In this document: in pieces, positions 1-5,711 of the stretch
Numbering within the stretch: position 1 is the first letter of the stretch
Layout of the letters: each line of letters opens with the position of its first letter
Origin: Candidatus Zipacnadia bacterium
GTDB taxonomy: Bacteria > Armatimonadota > Zipacnadia > Zipacnadales > Zipacnadaceae
DNA: 11,277 nt
Assembly (NCBI GenBank): GCA_029821455.1
Contig: JALGTI010000203.1
Span: forward strand, 1 to 11,277
Reading direction: 5' to 3'
The notes under the pieces: generated by a model
What the model saw: only the letters and a program-made list of their open reading frames with translations
The model's database searches: none
What the model was told of the DNA's origin: nothing
Translations under genes and position numbers: made by a program

Positions 1-110
1 CTGAGCCGGAGTACCTGCGCACAGCTCAGACAGCATACGCCCTCGGTCAGGCCGATCCCGAGCTTATCTCGGTAGTGCGCACAGGTTACGCGGGGGACGC
101 ATTAATCTAA
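1..110 (+). CDS. 3' end of an unrecognised protein (partial)
   Basis: Frame 3 is open from the left edge to a TAA at 108-110 and gives 35 residues, starting EPEYLRTAQTAYALGQ and ending GYAGDALI. The composition (Ala, Glu, Leu, Val and a mix of charged residues) looks like the end of a normal soluble, partly helical protein. Frame 1 also reaches a stop within the window edge but gives a Ser/Arg/Pro-rich peptide that looks less natural. A hairpin terminator lies about 60 bases downstream, which supports a plus-strand gene ending here. Too little is visible to name the family, and no function is proposed. Confidence 0.5.
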   Translation, partial: EPEYLRTAQTAYALGQADPELISVVRTGYAGDALI

Positions 111-171
111 GGGGTGCGCGCCGGCATTGATACCAGTGCCTCTTGGGGTTTTTGCCTAACATACCAATGTG

Positions 172-200
172 AGGCCGCTGCTTAGACAGCGGCCTTTTCC
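172..200 (+). terminator. Rho-independent terminator after the edge gene
   Basis: A perfect 9-bp stem (172-180 pairing with 187-195) encloses the 6-base loop CTTAGA and is followed at once by TTTTCC. It ends transcription of the gene that stops at 110, and it separates that gene from the PEP-CTERM gene downstream. Confidence 0.75.
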
Positions 201-201
201 G

Positions 202-217
202 TGGCACAATGACAGCC
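202..217 (+). promoter_or_regulatory. Candidate sigma-54 (RpoN) promoter for the PEP-CTERM gene
   Basis: TGGCACAATGACAGCC keeps the full TGGCAC of the -24 box and the invariant GC of the -12 box, with the 12-base distance between the GG and GC elements that sigma-54 requires. The rest of the -12 box (CAGCC against TTGCW) matches poorly. The site lies just after the upstream terminator and about 175 bases before the PEP-CTERM start. Sigma-54 promoters with a PrsK/PrsR two-component system are a known control for many PEP-CTERM genes, so the context fits. No activator site was identified. Confidence 0.4.
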
Positions 218-390
218 GTCGGTAACCCAGTAGCGACCGAATCTGCTTGTGATAACCTTGAGCTAATACTTGAGGAGATTGGAGTAAAAGTCTTGCACCG
301 GTGATGTAAACTACTCGCGACATCTAAACAGGGAAATGGCCACGCTGTCCCTTGAAGGGGGGGACAAGCGGGCTGTGTGGACATCACCAG
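218..390 (+). other. Leader region of the PEP-CTERM gene
   Basis: If transcription starts about 12 bases after the sigma-54-like site, this stretch is a leader of roughly 160 bases. It holds a weak hairpin at 346-366 (TGTCCC pairing with GGGACA around a 9-base loop) just before the likely start codon. I see no recognisable riboswitch. A 31-codon ORF at 209-304 lacks a ribosome binding site and is not called. Confidence 0.3.
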
Positions 391-1251
391 ATGTTCATGT
401 TGTTCTCGGGTTGGACTTCGCGCAAATGTGTCTTCATCGTTGTGCTCTCCGTTCTCACGCTCATTGCCCCGTTTGCGGCTCTTGCTGACACATGCCTTGG
501 ATATGACGAATTTGCCGACTACGCCCTACTTTCCGCGACCGGCAGCATTGACCTCGTGAATGGCTCTATCTACGGTGATGTCGGTACTGCACCAGGGGCT
601 GAGTTCTACGCATATAACGCATCCTTCGTTACGGGAGACGTACACGTTTCTGACCCCAGCCTCCTGCATGTGTTGGACAGCGCCTGGATTGGGGGCACTC
701 AGGTGTGCGACACCTCCGTTGCTATTGATGACGCTTATTACACATCTGCGTACTTTGCGGGTCTGCCAGGCACGAGCATCCCCGACATCACCGGCAACAA
801 AACCATCTCAGGCACCAGCGGGGACTACAACGTCTTCGAACTGGAGCGGGTGGATCTGTCAGATCACCACGTCGTGACTCTAGAAGGCGACGGAAGCACC
901 TGGTTCGTGTTCAATGTGACTGACGAATTCCTGATGTCCGGAACCCCTGAGATTGAACTGAGTGGCGGCGTCACGGCCGACCATGTGCTCTGGAACGTAA
1001 CCGGCACGAACGACACTAAGCTAAGCGGCGACTCGTTGGTTTACGGCACAGTCCTGGCCCCTAGCTCCTATGTCAAGCTCAATGGCGGTGAGGTCTTCGG
1101 GTCGGTGATTGGGGACTGGATAAAGGTCGATTCTGATGGGGAAGTGCACTACAACGAGTGGGAGCCAATCCCCGAGCCTGGTACCTGGGCGCTAATGCTT
1201 AGCTCGCTGGGCTTGCTGGGCTGGCTGAAGCGGCGGCGGGCCACGAGCTAG
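391..1251 (+). CDS. Secreted PEP-CTERM protein with ice-binding-like / choice-of-anchor A beta-solenoid domain
   Basis: From ATG 391 the protein has 286 residues. An upstream in-frame TTG at 352 adds 13 residues ahead of the signal peptide and has no ribosome binding site, so I prefer ATG 391, although its own site (GTGGA near 376-380) is weak. Residues 1-32 form a Sec signal peptide: basic n-region near R11-K12, a hydrophobic run, and cleavage after ALA. Residues about 40-250 are rich in G, D, T and S and contain segments such as DHVLWNVTG and GTVLAPSSYVKLNGG, typical of the beta-solenoid families DUF3494 (ice-binding-like) and choice-of-anchor A; I cannot separate the two by eye. The C-terminus is a textbook PEP-CTERM signal: PEP at 261-263, a hydrophobic helix, then KRRR. 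Such proteins are processed by exosortase and tied to exopolysaccharide and surface sorting. No exosortase gene is in the window. The gene stands alone between two terminators. Confidence 0.9.
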   Translation: MFMLFSGWTSRKCVFIVVLSVLTLIAPFAALADTCLGYDEFADYALLSATGSIDLVNGSIYGDVGTAPGAEFYAYNASFVTGDVHVSDPSLLHVLDSAWIGGTQVCDTSVAIDDAYYTSAYFAGLPGTSIPDITGNKTISGTSGDYNVFELERVDLSDHHVVTLEGDGSTWFVFNVTDEFLMSGTPEIELSGGVTADHVLWNVTGTNDTKLSGDSLVYGTVLAPSSYVKLNGGEVFGSVIGDWIKVDSDGEVHYNEWEPIPEPGTWALMLSSLGLLGWLKRRRATS

Positions 1252-1282
1252 CCGCTATCCTCTCAAAGCAGACTTCTGACTT

Positions 1283-1316
1283 CGCGGCAGCCCTGATCTC
1301 CAGGGCTGCCGCGTTT
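1283..1316 (+). terminator. Strong rho-independent terminator after the PEP-CTERM gene
   Basis: A perfect 13-bp stem (1283-1295 pairing with 1301-1313) encloses the 5-base loop ATCTC and is followed by TTTGTGT. It starts 31 bases after the PEP-CTERM stop codon. The T-tract is short, but the GC-rich stem is very stable. It insulates the archease promoter that begins at 1343. Confidence 0.8.
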
Positions 1317-1342
1317 GTGTGCCTACGCCAGGCATAGCGCTC

Positions 1343-1371
1343 TTGCAACATCAGACGTGGCAGCCTATTAT
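1343..1371 (+). promoter_or_regulatory. Sigma-70-type promoter for the archease gene
   Basis: TTGCAA at 1343-1348 and TATTAT at 1366-1371 are separated by exactly 17 bases. The -10 box matches TATAAT at 5 of 6 positions and the -35 box matches TTGACA at 4 of 6. The expected start of transcription near 1378 gives a leader of about 28 bases that holds the AGGAGG at 1391-1396. The position between an upstream terminator and a strong ribosome binding site supports it. Confidence 0.55.
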
Positions 1372-1405
1372 AACGACAGTATGCCGGGCTAGGAGGGCTA
1401 GACAG

Positions 1406-1852
1406 GTGGCTGAAAGGCGAGACGGGCACTTGTTACCCTACGAGGAAATCGAGCATGCGGCGGACTACGCGCTGCGCGCCTATGGGCATGATCTGCGGGA
1501 GCTAATCCAGAACGCCGGCCACGGGATGATATCGCTATTGGTGGACCCAACAGCGCTTGCGCCCGACTACTTCGCAGAGATCGAGGCCGATTCGGAGACT
1601 CCCGAGGACCTCATCGTCGCCTGCCTCAAGGAACTCCTGTACCTTGAGGAAGAGGGGCGAGGAATCCCAGTCAGCTTCGAGGTCACCCAGACTGACGAGC
1701 AGCGGATGCGAGCGGTTTGCTCCGTTGGACTCGTCCCGCTGGAGGCTGCGCGCCCTCATCTGCGCGGCACGATCAAGGCCGTCACCTACCACGACCTGCA
1801 CATCGCCCGCCACGACGATATCTTCTCGATCGTGATCACCTTTGACACCTGA
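1406..1852 (+). CDS. Archease (RtcB RNA ligase cofactor family)
   Basis: A 148-residue cytosolic protein, the usual archease length. Archease helps the RNA ligase RtcB through guanylylation and turnover in tRNA splicing or RNA repair. The family signature is clear: PYEEIEHAADYALRAYG near the N-terminus with the metal-binding Asp as D20, KAVTYH at 124-129, and a C-terminal FD (D147), the second region that contributes to the metal site in the family. The start is GTG 1406: AGGAGG at 1391-1396 lies 9 bases upstream. A longer in-frame reading from GTG 1319 would begin directly at the end of the upstream terminator and ahead of the likely promoter, and its extra residues are basic and unlike archease. 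The usual HTAD motif reads HAAD here. No rtcB is visible in the window. Family assignment is firm; the RtcB role is taken from the family. Confidence 0.88.
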   Translation: MAERRDGHLLPYEEIEHAADYALRAYGHDLRELIQNAGHGMISLLVDPTALAPDYFAEIEADSETPEDLIVACLKELLYLEEEGRGIPVSFEVTQTDEQRMRAVCSVGLVPLEAARPHLRGTIKAVTYHDLHIARHDDIFSIVITFDT

Positions 1853-1969
1853 TGCTCCGCGAAATCAGCCCCAACCAAGTGACTGCGGCTGCGATACGCA
1901 GGAACCCCCTCGCCCCACGCCGAAATGCCCCCAACCTCACAGGCACTTCGAGGAAGGACAATTGAGAAT
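1853..1969 (+). other. Intergenic spacer between archease and metallophosphoesterase
   Basis: No gene is visible in these 117 bases. A weak 5-bp hairpin (CTGCG at 1883-1887 with CGCAG at 1897-1901) has no T-tract, and I find no convincing promoter, so the downstream gene may be read through from the archease promoter. AGGAAGG at 1951-1957 serves the ATG at 1970. Confidence 0.4.
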
Positions 1970-2488
1970 ATGAAGCTGTTCCAGGGCGCTGTCACTGATG
2001 ATGCTGGAAAGCCAATGCGCGCCATCGCCGTCAGCAATGGCGAGCGGATCGCGCTCACCGATCAAAAAGGCGGGTTCGAGTTGCGGGCTGATCCTGCCTG
2101 CCATCCGTTCATATTTGCCACCAGGCCTGACGGCTATGACGGCAGCCAGTGGTATCATTCGACAGCCGCCGAGGATGAAATCGTTCCGCTGATATTGGAA
2201 CGTGCCCCTGAATCTTCCAAACAAGGCGGAGCACGGCGGACCCTACGGGTAGCCCACATCACTGACCTGCACCTGGCCATCGGTCCAAACGGCGGCAGCG
2301 TTCCACCCCGGACCGTGGCTCGTGACCTGGCTGCTATACACGCGATCGCGCCAGAGCTTGAGTTGGCGATAGGAACGGGCGATCTCACCACATCCCCATC
2401 ATTCCCCTCTTCGGCGGCCATGACGGCAACTATGAGCGTCAGGTCGGCAAGACCGAACTGCCCTGGATTCGCAACTGGGAACAGGTGA
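1970..2488 (+). CDS. Metallophosphoesterase, N-terminal part (frameshifted)
   Basis: Starts at ATG 1970 (MKLFQGAVTD), with AGGAAGG at 1951-1957 about 12 bases upstream; an in-frame ATG at 1925 lacks a site and adds an unlikely leader. Residues 1-80 form a beta-rich domain of the type found before calcineurin phosphoesterases (FQGAVTDDAGKPM, then TDQKGGFEL, as in carboxypeptidase-regulatory-like folds). Residues 92-140 begin the phosphoesterase domain: AHITDLHL gives metal ligands D99 and H101, and GTGDLT gives D138. After T140 the frame leaves the family and reads nonsense (SPSFPSSAAM and on) to the TGA at 2486-2488. No signal peptide is seen in this part. Alone it lacks the second half of the metal site and should be inactive. 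Confidence 0.7.
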   Translation: MKLFQGAVTDDAGKPMRAIAVSNGERIALTDQKGGFELRADPACHPFIFATRPDGYDGSQWYHSTAAEDEIVPLILERAPESSKQGGARRTLRVAHITDLHLAIGPNGGSVPPRTVARDLAAIHAIAPELELAIGTGDLTTSPSFPSSAAMTATMSVRSARPNCPGFATGNR

Positions 2489-3981
2489 TGGGGCCGACAT
2501 ATTACTCACTAGATCGTGGCGGCTGGCATCTGGTGATCTATCCGGACGAGGACTACTTCTTTGGCGATGAGTGCGCCGCAATGAAGCGTCGCTGGCTGGA
2601 GGCTGACCTGCGGTTGGCTGCCGGCAGCAAGCGCATCTTGCTTGCTCAACATACGCCGCCGCGCAACGACTGGCTGGACTTCCTGGCCGCCCGTGGAGTA
2701 GAGGTTGTCATTTTCGGGCACTGGCACTCGTCCAAGTGTTATCGGCACGGGGCCGTGCTAGTGCTGGGGACCCCGCCGTCCGTTTTCGGCGGGATTGACT
2801 ACACGCCACGCGGCTTTCGACGGATAGAGCTGGGTCGTGCTGAGCCGAGGACCTCATATACTCCTCTGCGCTCGGCACACAAACACAAGCAGAAGGCCAG
2901 GGGTAACTTGGCCGTGCTGTGGGAGATGGAGGCGGGGGCAAACCTGCATCGCGGCCAGCCACTGGTGACCGGCGAGCAGGTGCTCGTTCCTGTGCCTGAT
3001 GAGGAACTCCAGGGCCGTGCTGGCGTACTATGCCTGGATGCTGTAGATGGCAAGAGACGCTGGTTCGCACCAAGCACGGACTCGGTACGCGGGAGTCTGG
3101 CCACTAACAAGCGTCTGGTGTTTGCAGTTACCCAGCCTGGCGAGGTCCTGGCCATAGACCGCGCAAGCGGAGAGCTGGTCTGGTCACAGAGACTAGCGGG
3201 CTTCCCCGAGCGCTGGATCTACAACGGCCCGGCCGTGGCCGGCAAAGTTGTTGTCGCAGGCACTGGCGGCGGAGGCATAGAGGCGTTAGATGTTCAGACT
3301 GGCCAGCGCCAGTGGTCGTGGAAATCTAGCAAGTACAGCGGCGACTCATGGTCCCACTACGCCACACCACTGGCCTTCGGCAACCGCATCGCCGTGATGG
3401 TGCATCGCGCAGGGGTTTCTTGCCTGAGCGCTGGTGCCGGCCGCCTGCTGTGGCACTTCGATTGCGAGTATGAATATCTCCTCGCTGATATCCTGCACAC
3501 GGGACAAGCGCTTCTGATGCCTGGTCTGCCCGACCGGTTCTACAAGATTGACGCCCGAACCGGCAAGCGGCTGTGGACGCGACGCACGGGTGGCGGCAAG
3601 GTGGTCGCGTGGAACAGCGATGGCAAACTGCTGGTGCTTAACACCACAGCGGGCGTCACCGAGGGCCGGCGCGCCACCTGTGGCAGGGCCCTGTGGCGCT
3701 TTGAGCATGGTAAGGACCTGCTGGATATGGTGCCGTACGGCCGGGCAATGTCCAGCGCCATCGCCAAGCCTGTGCTGACCTCGAATGGGCCGCTGGTTGG
3801 CGGCGCAGACGGCGTTGTGAAATGGCTCGATGAAAAAACGGGCAAGCTACGCGGCTCTTTGGATCTGGGGGAGGTAATCGTCGCCGCAACCTCAGCCGGC
3901 GAGGATACGGCGATCTTCACCACCTGGGACGGACGGGTAATCTGCGTCGGTCCGAGCCCACAATCAAGCTCTCATCGGTAG
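2485..3981 (+). CDS. Metallophosphoesterase C-terminal part with PQQ-like beta-propeller (frameshifted)
   Basis: The family match begins upstream of any start codon, at about 2392 (IPIIPLFGGHD); GTG 2485 is only the first available start and overlaps the TGA of the upstream half. The first 110 residues or so complete the phosphoesterase: GGHD (where GNHD is usual), AQHTPP with its His at 2650-2652, and GHWH at 2716-2727. From about 2910 to 3970 comes a PQQ-like propeller with repeated beta units, each with a Asp-x-x-x-G-K/x-x-x-W pattern: LDAVDGKRRWF, IDRASGELVWS, LDVQTGQRQWS, IDARTGKRLWT and LDEKTGKLRGS. The propeller probably binds a ligand or partner and is not evidence of PQQ itself. The arrangement suggests a phosphodiesterase or phosphatase with a sensing or binding propeller; the substrate is unknown. 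Confidence 0.75.
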   Translation: MMGPTYYSLDRGGWHLVIYPDEDYFFGDECAAMKRRWLEADLRLAAGSKRILLAQHTPPRNDWLDFLAARGVEVVIFGHWHSSKCYRHGAVLVLGTPPSVFGGIDYTPRGFRRIELGRAEPRTSYTPLRSAHKHKQKARGNLAVLWEMEAGANLHRGQPLVTGEQVLVPVPDEELQGRAGVLCLDAVDGKRRWFAPSTDSVRGSLATNKRLVFAVTQPGEVLAIDRASGELVWSQRLAGFPERWIYNGPAVAGKVVVAGTGGGGIEALDVQTGQRQWSWKSSKYSGDSWSHYATPLAFGNRIAVMVHRAGVSCLSAGAGRLLWHFDCEYEYLLADILHTGQALLMPGLPDRFYKIDARTGKRLWTRRTGGGKVVAWNSDGKLLVLNTTAGVTEGRRATCGRALWRFEHGKDLLDMVPYGRAMSSAIAKPVLTSNGPLVGGADGVVKWLDEKTGKLRGSLDLGEVIVAATSAGEDTAIFTTWDGRVICVGPSPQSSSHR

Positions 3982-4018
3982 GGGTGTGGTCTATCACGCC
4001 CACAGATATCGGTACACA

Positions 4019-4043
4019 TAGGGCGCGATCAATCGCGCCCCTA
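4019..4043. repeat. REP-like palindrome
   Basis: GGGCGCGAT at 4021-4029 is a perfect inverted copy of ATCGCGCCC at 4032-4040, with a 2-base centre. Flanking TA and TA pair outside this if the C at 4041 is bulged. The form TAGGGGCG...CGCCCCTA is a type of small repeated palindrome seen many times in various bacterial genomes; here one G is missing on the left arm. It sits between convergent genes, a common place for REP-like elements, and could stabilise both 3' ends. Only one copy is in this window, so its repeat status is inferred. Confidence 0.5.
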
Positions 4044-4082
4044 CAACATCGTCTTGTGCAGAGCATCTTTCCTGAATGCAAT

Positions 4083-4184
4083 CTACCGACGGCCTGCTCC
4101 GGTAGCCGCCTTGTAGACTTCGATCTTCGTTGGTTTGCCGCGCTGGTCCAGGTCCACTTCCACGAGTTCAGCTTCGCGACTGCC
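4083..4184 (-). pseudogene. Possible 3' remnant of a lost gene
   Basis: On the minus strand this stretch is open for 33 codons between a TGA and a TAG. It reads REAELVEVDLDQRGKPTKIE and ends VYKAATGAGRR. The codons are G-rich in first position and mostly G or C in third position, as in the real genes nearby, and the peptide looks like a charged beta-strand-rich protein end. There is no convincing start codon or ribosome binding site. It may be the tail of a gene truncated when the sulfatase-like gene and its surroundings were rearranged. I do not recognise the family, and it may be chance. Confidence 0.25.
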
Positions 4185-4234
4185 TCAGCGCTGAGGGCAG
4201 TCTGCGCAGATTGCATTTGGTTTTATCGCCTGTC

Positions 4235-5098
4235 CTACAGTTTCCGCCTGTACTTGAGATACTTCTCATCACAGCCCCAGGACTCAAGCATTTCAATATG
4301 CCTGCCCACCAGTTCCTCGGCAATATCCGTGTGCTCCCCGATGACATTGCTGTTCATATTGGGGTCGTCGGGCAAGTAGTAAAGCTCCGACGGCGGGACA
4401 CGAGTCTCCTCGGCGAGACGGTAAAGGGTGTCTACAGCGCGGGTTGTGAACTGGGCCGGGCCGGCCTGCGGGTCGCCATAGTAAATCAATGACCACTCTT
4501 CGCTCGTGATCGTGGCCGGGATGCCTGCATTGGCTTCGTGCGCGATGCAGGGGCTGGTGATGGCAATGTCCCGGTTCTGCTGCTTGCTACCCTCAATCAG
4601 CGGGATTAGCGAGGCGCCATTGGTAGTGCCGGGATCCGGAACGCCGAGGAAGTCCAAGATGGTAGGGAAGAAGTCCGGCGGCTGGGCGAAGGCGCTCAGG
4701 CGTTGGGCCTCAGTCTGCCCCGGCATCCGGATGATGAGGGGGATTGCCGCCACCTCGGTATAAAGCTGGCAGTAGCTGAAGCCCTCCTTAGTGATATGGC
4801 TTTTGCCCGTCCGGTTGTGCTCGCCGTGGTAGAAGCCGTGGTCGGTGGTGACGATTATCAGCGTCTCATCGGCCAGGCCCAGCTCCTCGACGCGTTTCAG
4901 CAAATGCCCCACCCAGGTGTCCACCAGGCTCACCTCGCCGGCGTAGAGGGCACGCAAGTGGCGCAGCTCCGATTCGCTGAGATAGTCGGCGAAATCATAG
5001 CGTGGGTATGTGACCTCCTCGCCCTCGTAGCCCGGGTCATACAAATCCACGTACCACTGGGGCGGGTCCCACGGCTCATGGGGGTCAAAGGTGTCCAC
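4235..5098 (-). CDS. Sulfatase-like protein, C-terminal part (frameshifted)
   Basis: The frame is family-like from about 5116 (RFFLYVDTFDPHEPW); GTG 5098 is only the first start codon in this half. Visible sulfatase features are DTFDPHEPW with its conserved His, the second metal and substrate box IIVTTDHGFYHGEH followed by GK, IPLIIRMPG, and DFFPTILDFLGVPDP, which is the usual segment near the end of the catalytic domain. The C-terminal subdomain (ELYYLPDDPNMNSNV and on) is the short four-stranded domain that closes sulfatases. It ends YLKYRRKL at 4235. All the motifs are intact, which argues that the frameshift is recent or an error. The gene is divergent from the GH42-like gene, and both may act on the same saccharides. 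Confidence 0.8.
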   Translation of the reverse strand: MDTFDPHEPWDPPQWYVDLYDPGYEGEEVTYPRYDFADYLSESELRHLRALYAGEVSLVDTWVGHLLKRVEELGLADETLIIVTTDHGFYHGEHNRTGKSHITKEGFSYCQLYTEVAAIPLIIRMPGQTEAQRLSAFAQPPDFFPTILDFLGVPDPGTTNGASLIPLIEGSKQQNRDIAITSPCIAHEANAGIPATITSEEWSLIYYGDPQAGPAQFTTRAVDTLYRLAEETRVPPSELYYLPDDPNMNSNVIGEHTDIAEELVGRHIEMLESWGCDEKYLKYRRKL

Positions 5099-5592
5099 AT
5101 ACAGAAAGAATCTTGCTCCTGATGGCGGCCGGAGATGTTGCGCAGGTACTGCTTGACCGTGCGCTCCGGCTCGCGCAGCTTGCTGGCATCACAGGGTAGC
5201 TCCGGGTCAGCCGGGCTGGTCTTCCAGCGGTCATTCTCCTGCCCGCGTATCCACTCCCAGCCCGAAAAGCCTCGATCGAAGTGAAAGCCGCTCTGAAGAA
5301 TATGGGGCGTGTCGGCAATCATCATCGTGGTCCAGCCCGCTTCGGCCAGCACCTGCCCCATCACCACCGCATCCGGCGGCAGCGGCGACCAGGCGAAGTA
5401 GTGGAAGGTGAACTGGCCAGTCATCACGTCGAAGCGATTGGGGACGGTGGGGAAGCTGGCCGCATACGCGCGGTCGAAAACTGTAGCTGACTGGGCGAAG
5501 CCGTCAATGTTGGGTGTGCGTATCCAGTCGTTGCCATACACGCCGAGATGATCCCTGCGCAGGGTGTCTGAGATTATCAGAATAACGTTCAT
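4930..5592 (-). CDS. Sulfatase-like protein, N-terminal part (frameshifted)
   Basis: ATG at 5590-5592 with a perfect AAGGAGG (plus-strand 5599-5605) 6 bases upstream. The protein starts MNVILIISDTLRRDHLGVYG, the N-terminal metal-binding motif of sulfatases, with D9 and D14, and has no signal peptide, so a cytoplasmic location is likely for the restored product. The active-site region reads SFPTVPNRFDVMTG: the CxPxR box is present as T49-V-P51-N-R53 followed by TG at 58-59. The position that should be Cys or Ser, for conversion to formylglycine, is Thr (ACC at 5446-5448). After about residue 159 the frame is wrong and reads Thr/Arg-rich nonsense to a stop at 4930. A Thr nucleophile is used elsewhere in the alkaline phosphatase superfamily, so hydrolysis of phosphate esters is possible. 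Confidence 0.75.
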   Translation of the reverse strand: MNVILIISDTLRRDHLGVYGNDWIRTPNIDGFAQSATVFDRAYAASFPTVPNRFDVMTGQFTFHYFAWSPLPPDAVVMGQVLAEAGWTTMMIADTPHILQSGFHFDRGFSGWEWIRGQENDRWKTSPADPELPCDASKLREPERTVKQYLRNISGRHQEQDSFCMWTPLTPMSRGTRPSGTWICMTRATRARRSHTHAMISPTISANRSCATCVPSTPAR

Positions 5593-5711
5593 CAGTGACC
5601 TCCTTGTTGTCTGTTATGTTGTCCAAATTCACTTTCTAAGCTGCGAATCCTGCTTCAAGAGGATTGGAGAGGCGAAGAGCGAACTATGGTCACGCAAGGA
5701 GAAGATGACAG
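5593..5711. promoter_or_regulatory. Divergent intergenic region with ribosome binding sites
   Basis: These 119 bases lie between two diverging genes and must contain both promoters unless transcription comes from elsewhere. The ribosome binding sites are clear: AAGGAGG on the minus strand at 5599-5605 and AAGGAGA on the plus strand at 5696-5702, the latter 9 bases before ATG 5712. The plus-strand site is also close to an out-of-frame ATG at 5705, which is too near to be favoured. I found no pair of -35 and -10 boxes with good spacing on either strand. Confidence 0.5.

Larger units (their letters stand above)
1970..3981 (+). pseudogene. Metallophosphoesterase-PQQ propeller gene disrupted by a frame change
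   Basis: Two adjacent reading frames together encode one recognisable protein: an N-terminal carbohydrate-binding-like domain, a calcineurin-type phosphoesterase, and a PQQ-like beta-propeller. Frame 2 carries the start through GTGDLT (to about 2389), and frame 1 continues with IPIIPLFGGHDGNYE from about 2392. In calcineurin-type enzymes about 15-25 residues normally separate the GDLT box from the Pro before the GNHD box. Here almost none remain, so the frame change is best explained by loss of several tens of bases, not by one base. No classic slippery heptamer is seen. It may be a true pseudogene, a strain-level deletion, or an assembly error. Confidence 0.7.
3982..4234. other. Gap between convergent genes
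   Basis: This 253-base stretch separates the plus-strand propeller gene from the minus-strand sulfatase-like gene. It contains the REP-like palindrome at 4019-4043, a short coding-like remnant on the minus strand (4083-4184) and a bulged hairpin at 4178-4202 (7 plus 4 bp). None of the hairpins has a T-tract on either strand, so no classic terminator is called. Confidence 0.5.
4235..5592 (-). pseudogene. Sulfatase-superfamily gene disrupted by a single-base frameshift
   Basis: Two overlapping minus-strand frames join into one sulfatase-family protein of about 452 residues. The first frame is right from 5592 to about 5119 and the second from about 5116 to the TAG at 4235-4237. Adding one base in the GAGCAAGAT region (around 5110-5118 on the plus strand) restores a smooth reading of the type RHQE-x-RFFLYVDTFDPHEPW. 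A one-base loss is therefore enough to explain it. Both halves keep conserved motifs with no other stop, which suggests a very recent mutation or a sequencing error. Confidence 0.75.

Noticed and set aside
209..304. 31-codon plus-strand ORF starting ATG in the leader of the PEP-CTERM gene
   Set aside because: It has no ribosome binding site, overlaps the sigma-54-like site, and would start before the inferred transcript start.
352..390. TTG 352 as start of the PEP-CTERM gene
   Set aside because: It would put 13 extra residues ahead of the signal peptide and has no ribosome binding site. The start at ATG 391 gives a normal signal peptide.
2387..2394. Programmed ribosomal frameshift in the metallophosphoesterase
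   Set aside because: No slippery heptamer or downstream pseudoknot is visible, and the residues missing between the motifs are not explained by a frame slip.
4178..4202. Hairpin (7 bp plus 4 bp with one bulge) near the sulfatase stop
   Set aside because: Neither strand has a T-tract after it, so it is not called a terminator; it may be part of the remnant's folded sequence.
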